Below are positions 17,509 through 26,253 of a DNA stretch of 64,000 bases, piece after piece. Below the pieces are notes generated by a model. It had not been told where the DNA came from, did no database searches, and worked only from the letters and a program-made list of their open reading frames with translations. The DNA is from Nocardioides sp. REDSEA-S33_B3 (GTDB lineage Bacteria; Actinomycetota; Actinomycetes; Propionibacteriales; Nocardioidaceae): contig LUPK01000002.1 in assembly GCA_001627335.1 (NCBI GenBank), positions 19,406 to 83,405 of the forward strand, in the 5' to 3' direction. Within the stretch, counting starts at the first letter, position 1. Each line of letters begins with the position of its first letter. The position numbers and the translations under genes were made by a program.

Positions 17509-17943
17509 ATGACAGAGCAGAGCATCTCCGTGGAGGACTACCTCGCCTCCATGCCCCAGGGCATGGGCGGGCTCAACGACAAGCTCGGCGTCACGCTGCT
17601 GGAGCTGTCGCCGGAGCGGATCGTGGCGACCATGCCCGTCGAGGGGAACACCCAGCCCTACGGGCTGCTCCATGGTGGTGCCTCGGTGGCGCTCGCCGAG
17701 TCCCTGGGCTCCATCGGGGCGGGCCTGCACGGCATGCCCGACAAGGTGCCGGTCGGTGTCGACATCAACGCCACCCACCACCGCGCCGCCACCTCCGGCC
17801 TGGTGACGGCGGTCGCGACGCCGGCCTACCTCGGGCGCACCCAGGTGACCTACGAGATCGTCGTCTCCGACGAGCGTGGCAAGCGGGTGTGCACCTGCCG
17901 GATCACCTGTGCGCTGATCCCGAAGGAGAAGGTCGGGCTGTAG
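17509..17943 (+). CDS. PaaI-type hotdog thioesterase
   Basis: A 144-residue protein of the hotdog fold acyl-CoA thioesterase group (PaaI/YbdB-like). The YGLLHGGASVALAES stretch carries the HGG motif (H55-G57) and the catalytic acidic residue in the following helix (AES). HTAI-type sheets follow, ending ITCALIPK. It hydrolyses acyl- or aroyl-CoA thioesters; the preferred acyl group cannot be deduced. An ATG start was chosen over a GTG-initiated frame 21 bases upstream because the -10-like TAGGTT lies between them. It diverges from polA, an arrangement I recall from other actinobacteria, and converges on a GNAT gene. Confidence 0.9.
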   Translation: MTEQSISVEDYLASMPQGMGGLNDKLGVTLLELSPERIVATMPVEGNTQPYGLLHGGASVALAESLGSIGAGLHGMPDKVPVGVDINATHHRAATSGLVTAVATPAYLGRTQVTYEIVVSDERGKRVCTCRITCALIPKEKVGL

Positions 17944-17959
17944 GGCCCAGTCGGCCGGT

Positions 17960-18535
17960 TCAGGCCTGCTGCTCGGACTGCTGCCGTCGCAGCGTGCGGC
18001 GGGCCGCCAGCAGCTGGGCCCGGGCCCGGTCGCGGTGCCGCTCGGCGGGCGGACGCTGCGCCTCGGCCTTCGCGCGCACCAGGTGCGAGGGGGCCACCCG
18101 CAGCACGGCGTGCGGCCCCAGCCCCAGACGTGCCATGAACCGGTTGGCGTCCCGGGAGCCGGCTGCCGCGCCGGTCGCCACGTGCGCGATGCCGAGCTCC
18201 TCGGCGTACGCCGCCGCCGACTCGACCAGCAGCCGTCCGACGCCCAGGCGCCGGAACTCCGGCAGCACGTGCGGTGAGACCGCCTGCACCACGGGCTCGA
18301 GGTTGAGCGGGGTCAGCGTGGTGACCTTCAGCAGCACCGCCCCGGCGGGGGCACCGTCGACCTCGGCCACCAGGAGCCGCTGCTCGGCGGAGACCAGCGA
18401 GTCCTTGACGAGCAGCTCGACGTCCGCGACCTGCTCCTGGCGGTCGCCGCGACGCAGCGCGTCGGACCACAGCACCGCCAGGAAGAGCGAGTCCTCCACC
18501 CGGGCGGGACGCAGCACCACGGAGTGACGGCTCAC
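17960..18535 (-). CDS. GNAT-family N-acetyltransferase
   Basis: A 191-residue protein. A GNAT core of about 150 residues is seen: RPARVEDSLFLAVLW at the start, beta strands LLVAEVDGAPAGAVLL, the acetyl-CoA pyrophosphate loop PEFRRLGVGRLLVESA (motif A, Q/RxxGxG/A form) and a final MARLGLGPHAVLRVA. A strongly basic alanine/arginine-rich helix (about 150-191) follows the core and is unusual for the family. The GTG start faces the DUF554 gene. The frame is open much further upstream, but that stretch lies opposite DUF554. Acceptor substrate unknown. Confidence 0.82.
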   Translation of the reverse strand: MSRHSVVLRPARVEDSLFLAVLWSDALRRGDRQEQVADVELLVKDSLVSAEQRLLVAEVDGAPAGAVLLKVTTLTPLNLEPVVQAVSPHVLPEFRRLGVGRLLVESAAAYAEELGIAHVATGAAAGSRDANRFMARLGLGPHAVLRVAPSHLVRAKAEAQRPPAERHRDRARAQLLAARRTLRRQQSEQQA

Positions 18536-18668
18536 GGTGCACCTGCCTGGGGTCGCGTCGGGGGATGGGCCAGAGAAGATTACGCTCGGCACGGCCGACG
18601 GCAACAGCGGCCCGGACCGGTCTTTACCTTGCGGGCCCACAGCCCCACCATCCCTCTCGGAGGCAGCC

Positions 18669-19415
18669 CTGTTCACCGGCACCGGCACCCTGGTCAACGT
18701 CGTGACCGTGCTCCTGGGCTGCAGCCTCGGGGTGCTGCTCGGCAACCGGTTGCCGGTGCGGACCCGCGACCTGGTCACCGACGGCCTCGGCCTGGTGACG
18801 CTGCTGATCGCGGCGACCTCGGCCATGGCGGTGCTCTCCCCCGCCCTCGCTGCCGAGGTGGGCGACGCGGCCCCGATGCTGATCGTGCTCGGCGCCGTCC
18901 TGGTCGGAGGCATCACGGGGTCGCTGCTGGGCCTGGAGACCGGTGTCGAGCGCCTGGGTGGCTGGCTGCAGGCGCGGTTGGTCGGCAGCAGCGGCTCGAC
19001 GGACCGGGCACGGTTCGTCGAGGGCTTCGTCATCGCCTCGTTGGTCTTCTGCACCGGTCCGCTCACCATCCTGGGTGCGCTCAACGACGGGCTCGGCAAC
19101 GGGGCCGACCAGCTGCTGCTGAAGTCGGCCCTCGACGGCTTCGCCGCGATCGCCTTCGCCGCGGCCTTCGGCTGGGGCGTCGCTGCGAGCGTCGTGACCG
19201 TCCTGACGGTCCAGGGCACCCTCACGGTGCTGGGGGTCGTCCTCGGCGACGTCCTCCCCGAGGCGCACCTCGCGGCCGTCACCGCCACCGGCGGCGTCCT
19301 CCTGGTCGGCGTGGCCATGCGCCTGCTGCGCCTGCGCGAGATCGCGGTGGCCGACCTGCTGCCCGCACTGGTCGTCGCACCGGCCCTCGTCTCGCTGGTC
19401 GCCGCGCTGCGCTGA
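18669..19415 (+). CDS. DUF554 membrane protein, probable CTG start
   Basis: A 248-residue protein with about seven hydrophobic segments matching DUF554 (YdfK type): N-terminal FTGTGTLVNVVTVLLG, internal GGITGSLLGLE, CTGPLTILGALNDGL and a C-terminal LLPALVVAPALV. The family normally starts Met-Phe-x-Gly-Thr-Gly-Thr; here that position is CTG (18669), preceded by GGAGG with a 5-base spacer, and no ATG, GTG or TTG lies nearby in frame. The only upstream candidate, a GTG at 18537, would add 44 residues with no family similarity and lies against the start of the divergent GNAT gene. Function unknown, perhaps transport. Confidence 0.85.
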   Translation: MFTGTGTLVNVVTVLLGCSLGVLLGNRLPVRTRDLVTDGLGLVTLLIAATSAMAVLSPALAAEVGDAAPMLIVLGAVLVGGITGSLLGLETGVERLGGWLQARLVGSSGSTDRARFVEGFVIASLVFCTGPLTILGALNDGLGNGADQLLLKSALDGFAAIAFAAAFGWGVAASVVTVLTVQGTLTVLGVVLGDVLPEAHLAAVTATGGVLLVGVAMRLLRLREIAVADLLPALVVAPALVSLVAALR

Positions 19416-19440
19416 GGACCGGCGGCACCTGGCACACACA

Positions 19441-19460
19441 CCCCCTGAGGCATCAGGGGG
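19441..19460 (+). terminator. Hairpin after the DUF554 gene
   Basis: CCCCCTGA and TCAGGGGG form a perfect 8-bp stem with a 4-base loop, 25 bases after the DUF554 stop. It separates this gene from livK. Confidence 0.7.
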
Positions 19461-19601
19461 CTCCGCTGCCGAATTGTTACGTTTCGGGCACATCCGTGCC
19501 TCGGTCCGACAAGGACCCCCGCGGGGACCCTCACTTCACTATGGTGCCTCCAATGCCCGCCTTCCGGGCAGGGAGACAGAAGCGACAGATCCGGAGACCC
19601 C

Positions 19602-20873
19602 ATGAAGCGGATGACCCACACGATGCGCCTCGCCGCCGTCGCCTCGGCGACGATGCTGGTGCTGGCTGCGTGCGGTAGCGAGGACAGCAGCAGCGACACC
19701 GACACCGACGCCGGGGACGACACCCCGACCACGTCGAACATCGACCTCAAGATCGGGACCGCGCTGCCCCAGACGGGCAACCTCGCGTTCCTCGGCCCCC
19801 CGGAGGAGGCGGGCGTCGGCTACGCCGCGTCGCTCATCGAGGAGGCCGACACCGGTCTGAACCTGGAGATCGTCTACGGCGACTCCGGCGACACCGACAA
19901 CAAGGCCTACGAGTCCGAGATCCCGCGCCTGCTCGGCGAGGACGTCTCGGCCATCATCGGTGCGGCCTCGTCCGGCACCTCGCTGCAGTTCATCGACCAG
20001 GTCGTGGACGCCGGCGTCATCCAGTTCTCGCCGGCCAACACCTCCGACGCCTTCACCACCTACGAGGACGACGGCCTCTACTGGCGCACCGCCCCCTCCG
20101 ACGTGCTGCAGGGGGACGTGCTCGGCAACCTGATCGCCGCCGACGGCGCCGCGACGCTGGGCATGATCGTGCTCAACGACTCCTACGGCACCGGCCTGGC
20201 CAAGTACGTCACCGAGGCCTTCGAGGGCGCCGGCGGCGAGGTCGTGGCCATGGAGACCTACAACACCGGTGACACCTCCTTCGACTCGCAGGTGAGCGCG
20301 GTGCTGGCGGCCAACCCGGACGCCATCGCCCTGATCACCTTCGAGGAGGTCGCCACCATCCTGCCGAGCCTCTTCGGGGAGTTCCCGTCCGAGAACCTCT
20401 ACTTCGTGGACGGCAACCTGTCGAACTTCGGCAAGCAGTTCCCGAAGGGCTCGCTGACCGGCGCCAAGGGCACCCTGCCCGGTCTGTCGATCGACTCGCT
20501 GAAGGCCTTCACCGACGACCTGAACGCCTACGCCAAGGAGTCGGGCCAGTTCCCGAAGGGCCTCGACGAGTTCAGCTACGCCGCTGAGTCCTTCGACGCG
20601 GTCAACCTGATCGCGCTGGCCGCCCTGGCCGCTGGTTCCTCGGACCCCGCGGACATCGCCGGCAAGCTACAGGAGGTCTCCGGTGGCACCGGTGAGGGCG
20701 AGAAGTGCACCACCTTCGCCGACTGCGCCGAGATCATCCAGAACGGTGGCACGGCCGACTACGACGGCATCTCCGGTCCGATCACCTTCGACGAGGTGGG
20801 CGACCCGCAGGACGCCACGATCGGCATCTACCAGTACGGCGACGACAACACCTACGCCGCCTACACGGGCTGA
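19602..20873 (+). CDS. livK: Branched-chain amino acid-type ABC substrate-binding lipoprotein
   Basis: A 423-residue binding protein of the Peripla_BP_6/LivK family. The first 24 residues are a lipoprotein signal with the lipobox LVLAAC (lipidated C24), followed by an acidic Ser/Asp/Thr linker and the two-lobed domain beginning KIGTALPQTGNLAFLGPP. A FSPANTSDAFT stretch near 145 is usual for ligand-binding loops. It captures branched-chain or related amino acids for the transporter encoded by livHMGF, which converges on it from the right. The ATG has GGAGA 5 bases upstream. The lipoprotein would be processed by Lgt and LspA, both in this window. Ligand specificity is not certain, since the family also binds amides and aromatics. 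Confidence 0.9.
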   Translation: MKRMTHTMRLAAVASATMLVLAACGSEDSSSDTDTDAGDDTPTTSNIDLKIGTALPQTGNLAFLGPPEEAGVGYAASLIEEADTGLNLEIVYGDSGDTDNKAYESEIPRLLGEDVSAIIGAASSGTSLQFIDQVVDAGVIQFSPANTSDAFTTYEDDGLYWRTAPSDVLQGDVLGNLIAADGAATLGMIVLNDSYGTGLAKYVTEAFEGAGGEVVAMETYNTGDTSFDSQVSAVLAANPDAIALITFEEVATILPSLFGEFPSENLYFVDGNLSNFGKQFPKGSLTGAKGTLPGLSIDSLKAFTDDLNAYAKESGQFPKGLDEFSYAAESFDAVNLIALAALAAGSSDPADIAGKLQEVSGGTGEGEKCTTFADCAEIIQNGGTADYDGISGPITFDEVGDPQDATIGIYQYGDDNTYAAYTG

Positions 20874-20897
20874 CCAGGGGTCGCTGACCTGACAGCA

Positions 20898-20932
20898 CAG
20901 GGCCCGGGTTCCTTCGAGGAACCCGGGCCCTG
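20898..20932 (+). terminator. livK terminator
   Basis: A 16-bp perfect stem (20898-20913 with 20917-20932) and TCG loop, 24 bases past the livK stop, followed by TTG. A strong intrinsic-type hairpin. Confidence 0.85.
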
Positions 20933-21110
20933 TTGCATGTCCGGACCCTGACGCCAGGGCCCCGGTCGTGCGCCTCCGCGCGCCGCACCCTCGACCAGCG
21001 CCCGAGGGCACGACCGCAGCAGCACAGGAGCACGCTGGAGCACAGGACACCACCCTGGGAGCGACTCCAGGGCCCTGACCCGCACCGTCCCGGTCCTCCA
21101 GCACGCCAGA

Positions 21111-21163
21111 GGGCCCCACGCACAGCGGAGGGCCACGCACAGCAGAGGGCCACGCACAGCAGA
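21111..21163 (+). repeat. Three-copy 17-19 bp tandem repeat
   Basis: Three consecutive units of GGGCCACGCACAGCAGA, the first two bases longer and with one change. The GCAGAGGGC junction of each copy is the same sequence as the outer arm of the adjoining terminator, suggesting that the repeat grew from the terminator arm. Confidence 0.8.
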
Positions 21164-21201
21164 GGGCCTCGGGAACCTGTGCGGTTCCCGAAGCCCTCTG
21201 C
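21159..21201 (-). terminator. livHMGF operon terminator
   Basis: Arms of 19 bases (21159-21177 and 21183-21201) pair with one wobble around a 5-base loop, 40 bases past the livF stop. A strong hairpin for the minus-strand operon. Confidence 0.85.
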
Positions 21202-21241
21202 GGCGTCGTACGACGAAGGACCGCCCGAGGGCGGCCGGGTG

Positions 21242-21981
<740 letters not shown>

Positions 21982-21985
<4 letters not shown>

Positions 21986-22965
21986 CGCTTCTTCTCCTCG
22001 CGCTCCAGCTCGTCGTTGGACTCCTCCTCGATCATGTGCCGCGAGGCGTCGGCGTCGGCGCCGTCGCCGGCCACGCGGCCAGTCACGACACCGAGGTCGA
22101 CGTCCTGGTGGGCACCGAGGTAGGCGTCGATGACGGCGGGGTCGGACATGACCGTGCTCGGGTCGCCCTCGGCGACGATCTTGCCCTCGGCCATCACGAC
22201 GACCCAGTCGGCGATGTGGCGGACCATGTGCATGTCGTGCTCGACGAAGAGCACGGTCATCCCCTGCTCCTTCAGGTCGAGGATGTGGTCGAGCAGCGAC
22301 TGCGTCAGGGCCGGGTTCACACCGGCCATCGGCTCGTCGAGCATGACCAGGGTGGGGTTCGACATCAGCGCACGGGCCATCTCGAGGAGCTTGCGCTGAC
22401 CACCGGAGAGGCTCGCGGCGTAGTCGTCGACCTTGGCATCGAGCTTGAACCGCACCAGCAGCTCACGCGCGCGCTCCTCGATCTCCTTGTCCTGGCTGCG
22501 CCAGGCCGCGGGGAAGAGGCTGGTGAAGAACCGCTCACCACGCTGCTCGGTGGCCCCGAGCTTCATGTTCTCCAGGACGGTGAGCAGGCCCAGCGCCTTG
22601 GTGAGCTGGAAGGTGCGCACCAGGCCACGGCGGGCGACCTTGAAGGCCGGCACGCCCGCCAGGGAGCGGTCGTTGAACGACCACTTGCCCTCGTCGGGGG
22701 TGTCGAAGCCGGTCAGCAGGTTGAAGAAGGTCGTCTTGCCGGCACCGTTGGGACCGATGAGCGCGGTGATCGCGCCCCGAGGGATCTCCACGTGGTCCAC
22801 GTCGACGGCGTGCACGCCGCCGAAGGAGCGGCGCACGTTGTCGGCGACGATGATCGGGTCGACCTTCTTGCAGCCAGGGGTGGCCTCACCGACGTGGAGG
22901 CCGGTCGTCTTCTCCCGCGGGACCAGCGTCGGCGGTCCGGACTGGGACGAGGCGTCACTTGACAA
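21982..22965 (-). CDS. livG: Branched-chain amino acid ABC transporter ATPase, TTG start
   Basis: A 327-residue ABC ATPase, longer than typical LivG (about 255) at both ends: some 36 extra N-terminal residues and a roughly 35-residue acidic/basic C-terminal tail ending EREEKKR. Walker A is GPNGAGKTT, the signature is LSGGQRKLLEMA, Walker B is LVMLDEPMAGVN, and the H-loop FVEHDMHMV is conserved. The start is TTG at 22965, overlapping livM by 11 bases; an AAGGAG sequence within the livM end lies about 8 bases upstream and fixes it. It partners LivF in driving LivHM. Confidence 0.94.
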
Positions 22966-23935
22966 AGGTCATCTCCTTCTTGTTGCCCAGGATGCCCTGG
23001 GGCATGAAGATCACCAGCAGCATCAGGCCCACGCCGACGAGGATGAACCTCACCATTCCTGCCTGGTTGGCGGTCATGAAGGGCAGCACGCCGGCGTCGA
23101 CGAGGGCCGGCATCAGGTTGCTGAGGAAGAACTGCAGCACCCAGAAGATCACTGCGCCGAGCACCGGACCGAACACCGTCGCCGCACCGCCGAGCAGCAC
23201 GATCGTGTAGACGAAGAAGGTCAGCGAGGTCACGTAGACGCCGGGGCTGGCGTTGGAGCCCAGGGTGTAGACGATGCCGCCGGCGGCGATGATCACGCCA
23301 CCGATGATCAGGGCCTGCATCTTGTAGGCGAAGACGTTCTTGCCCAGGGCGCGCACCGCGTCCTCGTCCTCGCGGATGCCGCGCAGGACACGGCCCCACG
23401 GGCTGCGCATCATGGCCCAGACCAGCAGGACGGCGAGCGCCAGCAGGACGATGCCGATGACGATCGGCCACAGCTCGTTCTGGTTGAACTGCCACGGGCC
23501 GAAGCCGTACTCCCCGTCGGGGATCGGGTTCGCGGCCTGGAAGTCACCGGAGTAGCCGTACAGGCCGTCGGCGGAGCCGGTGACCTCCTCGAAGGCCACG
23601 GTGAGCAGCAGCAGGCGCAGCACCTCGGCCGCGGCGATCGTGACGATCGCGAGGTAGTCACCGCGCAGTCGCAGCGTCGGGACGCCGAGGATCATCGCGA
23701 AGACGACCGCGGCGAGCAGCGCGACGATCGCGGCCAGCCACCACGGGAAGCCGAAGGTGAGGATGGAGATCGCGTAGCCGTAGGCACCGACGGCCATGAA
23801 GCCGGCGACACCCATGTTGAGCAGGCCGGCCTGTCCGAAGTGGACACCCAGACCGAGTGCTGCGAGGGCGTAGGCGATCGTCGTCGTCGAGATGATCGAC
23901 GAAGCCGATTGGTTGAAGATCTGACCCCAGTCCAT
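22955..23935 (-). CDS. livM: Branched-chain amino acid ABC transporter permease LivM
   Basis: A 326-residue inner-membrane permease with about nine spans. Family features are the GQAGLLNMGVAGFMAVGAYG region near residues 34-53, LRLRGDYLAIVTIAAAE near 108-124, and the cytoplasmic coupling loop SPWGRVLRGIREDEDAVRALG near 200-220 that contacts the ATPases. It ends with FMPQGILGNKK, typical of LivM. It pairs with LivH to form the channel. Start ATG, 9 bases after the livH stop. The order livH-livM-livG-livF is the usual one. Confidence 0.95.
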   Translation of the reverse strand: MDWGQIFNQSASSIISTTTIAYALAALGLGVHFGQAGLLNMGVAGFMAVGAYGYAISILTFGFPWWLAAIVALLAAVVFAMILGVPTLRLRGDYLAIVTIAAAEVLRLLLLTVAFEEVTGSADGLYGYSGDFQAANPIPDGEYGFGPWQFNQNELWPIVIGIVLLALAVLLVWAMMRSPWGRVLRGIREDEDAVRALGKNVFAYKMQALIIGGVIIAAGGIVYTLGSNASPGVYVTSLTFFVYTIVLLGGAATVFGPVLGAVIFWVLQFFLSNLMPALVDAGVLPFMTANQAGMVRFILVGVGLMLLVIFMPQGILGNKKEMTFVK

Positions 23936-23944
23936 GGCGGGCTC

Positions 23945-25258
23945 CTATCCGATTCTCTCGCGCCGACCGAGGATGCCCTGGGGCCGGACCAGCAGGATGA
24001 TGATGAGGATGGCCAGGGCGGATGCGAACCGCAGGTCGGCCGGGATGAACAGGCTCGAGGTCTCGACGATGATGCCGATGATCAGCGCACCGATCAGGGC
24101 GCCGAAGGCGGTGCCGAGACCACCGAGCGTCACGGCCGCGAACATCAGCAGCAGCACCTGGGTGCCCATGTCCCACTTGATGCCGGGCCGGTAGTAGGCG
24201 TAGAGGACGCCGGCGAGACCGGCGAGCGCCGAGGCGAGGATCCACACGACCCGGACGACGAAGTCGACGTCGATGCCCGAGGCAGAGGCGAGCCCCGGGT
24301 TGTCGGAGATCGCACGGGTGGCCTTGCCGAGCCGGGAGTAGGTCAGCCACAGGGCGAAGGCGACGATCACGATGATCGCGATGACCATGGAGACGATGTC
24401 GACCTTGGTCATCCGGATCGGGCCGATGATGTCGATCTTCTGCGGGGTCGAGCCCGGGAGCTGCTCGGTGCCGCCGCCGATGAAGTACTGGAAGATGTAG
24501 CGGATCGCCAGCGAGAGGCCGATGCTCACGATCATCAGCTGCACGACGCCGACCGAGCGGTGGCGCAGCGGACGCCAGATCACCGCGTCCATCGCCAGCC
24601 CGAGCAGGCCGCTGAGCAGCACCGCCAGTGGCAGCGCGATCCACAGCGAGGCACCGATGAAGGCCGTGCCGCCGAGCCACAGGGCGATCACGGCTCCGAA
24701 GGTGACCATCTCGCCGTGGGCGAAGTTGGAGATGCCGGTGGTGCCGAAGACCAGCGAGAGGCCGACCGAGGCGAGCCCCAGCATGAGGCCGAAGTTGATG
24801 CCCTGGACCAGGCGCTGGACGAGCTGCGTGGCGAAGGCGCTGGACTCGCGATCACCCTCGCCGATGAAGAAGTTGACCGCCTTCGGTGCGAACGGCACGT
24901 TCGGCGTGACCTCCTTGGTCTCCGGCGTGTCGTCCTCGGGGTCGTCCAGCGTGATGCCCTCGGGGAGCGTGTCGACGTCGAGGACGACGGTGTACTCCGC
25001 CGACTCCGGGACGCTGACCTGCCACTGGCCGCGGGGACCGGTCTCCACCGTCTGCGGCCCACCGGGACCGTCGACGGTGATGGAGACACCCTCGATGGCC
25101 TCGCCCTCGTTCTGGACGTTGCCGGCGATCTTGAACGGGTCGCCCTCCGCCGCGACGGCGGGTCCGCCGCCGAGCAGCGTGGCCAAGCCCAGTGCGAGCA
25201 GCAGCATGGTCGCGATGCGCCAGACGGCGGACACTCCCGACCTGGTCGTGGGTCTCAT
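23945..25258 (-). CDS. livH: LivH permease with N-terminal extracytoplasmic beta domain
   Basis: A 437-residue protein, about 140 residues longer than ordinary LivH. It opens with a Sec-type signal (ATMLLLALGLATLLGGGPAVAA), followed by a domain of about 100 residues resembling carboxypeptidase-regulatory/CnaB beta sandwiches (IAGNVQNEGEAIEGVSITVD, then a TVVLDVDTLPEGI strand) and an acidic linker. The LivH permease starts near residue 150 (FGLMLGLASVGLSLVFGTTG) with FAHGEMVTFGA, the coupling loop LGKATRAISDNPGLASASGI and a C-terminal RPQGILGRRE. The ATG at 25258 was chosen because the signal peptide follows at once. The extra domain may contact the binding protein LivK or the wall; that is inference. 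Confidence 0.92.
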   Translation of the reverse strand: MRPTTRSGVSAVWRIATMLLLALGLATLLGGGPAVAAEGDPFKIAGNVQNEGEAIEGVSITVDGPGGPQTVETGPRGQWQVSVPESAEYTVVLDVDTLPEGITLDDPEDDTPETKEVTPNVPFAPKAVNFFIGEGDRESSAFATQLVQRLVQGINFGLMLGLASVGLSLVFGTTGISNFAHGEMVTFGAVIALWLGGTAFIGASLWIALPLAVLLSGLLGLAMDAVIWRPLRHRSVGVVQLMIVSIGLSLAIRYIFQYFIGGGTEQLPGSTPQKIDIIGPIRMTKVDIVSMVIAIIVIVAFALWLTYSRLGKATRAISDNPGLASASGIDVDFVVRVVWILASALAGLAGVLYAYYRPGIKWDMGTQVLLLMFAAVTLGGLGTAFGALIGALIIGIIVETSSLFIPADLRFASALAILIIILLVRPQGILGRRERIG

Positions 25259-25450
25259 TGGGCTCTTGGTCCTCCATGCCTCTCGACGTCTGTGTCGCAC
25301 TGCGTCAGGGACGCTAGTGGTGGCACGTGTCCCCGAGGTTTCGGCCACCGCCAGCGAACGCTACACGCAGCGAGCCGCTCCCGCGGGCGTCCGGAGGAAG
25401 GCGCCGCGATCGGGTCGTGCTCGTGCCCGGATCGTTACGTGAGGCTCTGC

Positions 25451-25477
25451 CGAGAGGGGTTCTGAAACCCCTACTCG
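25451..25477 (-). terminator. pdtaR terminator overlapping its stop codon
   Basis: A stem of CGAG plus AGGGGTT pairs with AACCCCT plus CTCG, with one bulged base and a CTGA loop. The last bases of pdtaR, including the TAG, form part of the stem. Confidence 0.7.
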
Positions 25478-26082
25478 GCCGGGCCGGCGATGCCGGGACC
25501 GTGCGAGATGACGCCCTCGGCGACCTGCTTCATCGACAGACGCAGGTCCATCGCGGTCTTCTGGATCCACCGGAACGCCTCGGGCTCGGTGAGGCTCAGC
25601 TGCTCCTGCAGCACGCCCTTGGCGCGGTCGACGACCTTGCGGGTCTCGAGGCGCTCCTTGAGGTCGGCCACCTCTGACTCGACGGCCGCGAGCTCGGCGA
25701 ACCTGCTCACCGCCATCTCGATCGCCGGCACCAGGTCGGACTTGGAGAACGGCTTGACCAGGTAGGCCATCGCCCCGGCGTCGCGGGCCCGCTCGACCAG
25801 CTCGCGCTGGGAGAAGGCGGTGAGCACGATGACCGGCGCGATCCGCTGCCCCGCGATCGACTCCGCCGCCGAGATCCCGTCGAGGACCGGCATCTTGACG
25901 TCGAGGATGACCAAGTCGGGGCGCAGCTCCTCGGCCAGCTCGATGGCCCGGGCACCGTCGCCGGCCTGGCCGACGACGTCGTAGCCCTCCTCCCCCAGCA
26001 TCTCGGCGAGGTCCATGCGGATCAGCACCTCGTCCTCGGCGATGACGACGGTGCGGGGTGCCGGTGCAGCAGGCTGGGTCAC
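25471..26082 (-). CDS. pdtaR: ANTAR-domain response regulator PdtaR
   Basis: A 203-residue two-domain regulator. The receiver domain (about 10-125) has the acidic pair AEDE, the phosphoacceptor D61 in LVILDVKMPVLDG, the switch TAF and the lysine in YLVKPFSKSD. The C-terminal ANTAR RNA-binding domain (about 138-195) carries the RKVVDRAKGVLQ helix and EAFRWIQKTAMD with conserved aromatic and alanine positions. In mycobacteria PdtaR is phosphorylated by the kinase PdtaS and binds nascent RNA hairpins to prevent termination; the kinase gene is not in this window. The GTG start lies 7 bases after TACCCT, predicting a leaderless mRNA. Neighbouring pyk and polA match the actinobacterial order. Confidence 0.95.
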   Translation of the reverse strand: MTQPAAPAPRTVVIAEDEVLIRMDLAEMLGEEGYDVVGQAGDGARAIELAEELRPDLVILDVKMPVLDGISAAESIAGQRIAPVIVLTAFSQRELVERARDAGAMAYLVKPFSKSDLVPAIEMAVSRFAELAAVESEVADLKERLETRKVVDRAKGVLQEQLSLTEPEAFRWIQKTAMDLRLSMKQVAEGVISHGPGIAGPAE

Positions 26083-26089
26083 GCCCGAC

Positions 26090-26095
26090 AGGGTA
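26090..26095 (-). promoter_or_regulatory. -10 hexamer, leaderless pdtaR
   Basis: TACCCT on the minus strand ends 7 bases before the pdtaR GTG at 26082, with no Shine-Dalgarno between. Confidence 0.6.
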
Positions 26096-26146
26096 GGGCA
26101 CTGGCGGCCCGGCGCAGCAGACTCGGGTAGCCTTCGCAGGCGTCAG

Positions 26147-26220
26147 GCCCCGATATTCCAATTGGCAGAGAAGGCGGATTCAAAACCCGCACAGTGTGGG
26201 TTCGAGTCCCACTCGGGGCA
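26147..26220 (+). tRNA. tRNA with anticodon CAA (Leu), short variable loop
   Basis: The 74-base sequence folds as a cloverleaf: acceptor GCCCCGA/TCGGGGC (7 bp), T arm GTGGG-TTCGAGT-CCCAC (perfect), anticodon arm GCGGA-TTCAAAA-CCCGC with a CAA anticodon at 26181-26183 and an A-C mismatch next to the loop, and a weak D stem around A14, GG and A21 positions. The discriminator is A; CCA is not encoded. CAA reads leucine UUG codons, but the variable region is only ACAGT (5 bases) whereas bacterial leucine tRNAs normally have a long variable arm. It could be an atypical leucine tRNA, one charged with another amino acid, or a decaying copy. The gene behind it is on the same strand. Confidence 0.85.
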
Positions 26221-26253
26221 CCGAGTGTCGGCGGTCGCCGAGATGCTGTGGTG

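Larger units (their letters stand above)
20874..21241. other. Intergenic region between livK and livF
   Basis: This is the longest gene-free stretch in the window. It holds two strong hairpin terminators near its ends, one per converging operon, and a tandem repeat next to the second. Open frames crossing it lack start signals and family resemblance and are treated as chance. Confidence 0.8.

Noticed and set aside
20667..21140. Minus-strand frame over the livK end and gap
   Set aside because: It crosses the strong livK terminator, is Cys/Arg/Gly-rich with no recognisable domain, and has no ribosome-binding site.
21111..21163. CRISPR-like array
   Set aside because: Units are directly adjacent with no spacers, only three copies, and no cas genes.
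26181..26183. Reading the tRNA as an opal (UCA) or selenocysteine tRNA
   Set aside because: Shifting the anticodon by one base breaks four of the five anticodon-stem pairs; only the CAA reading gives a stem.
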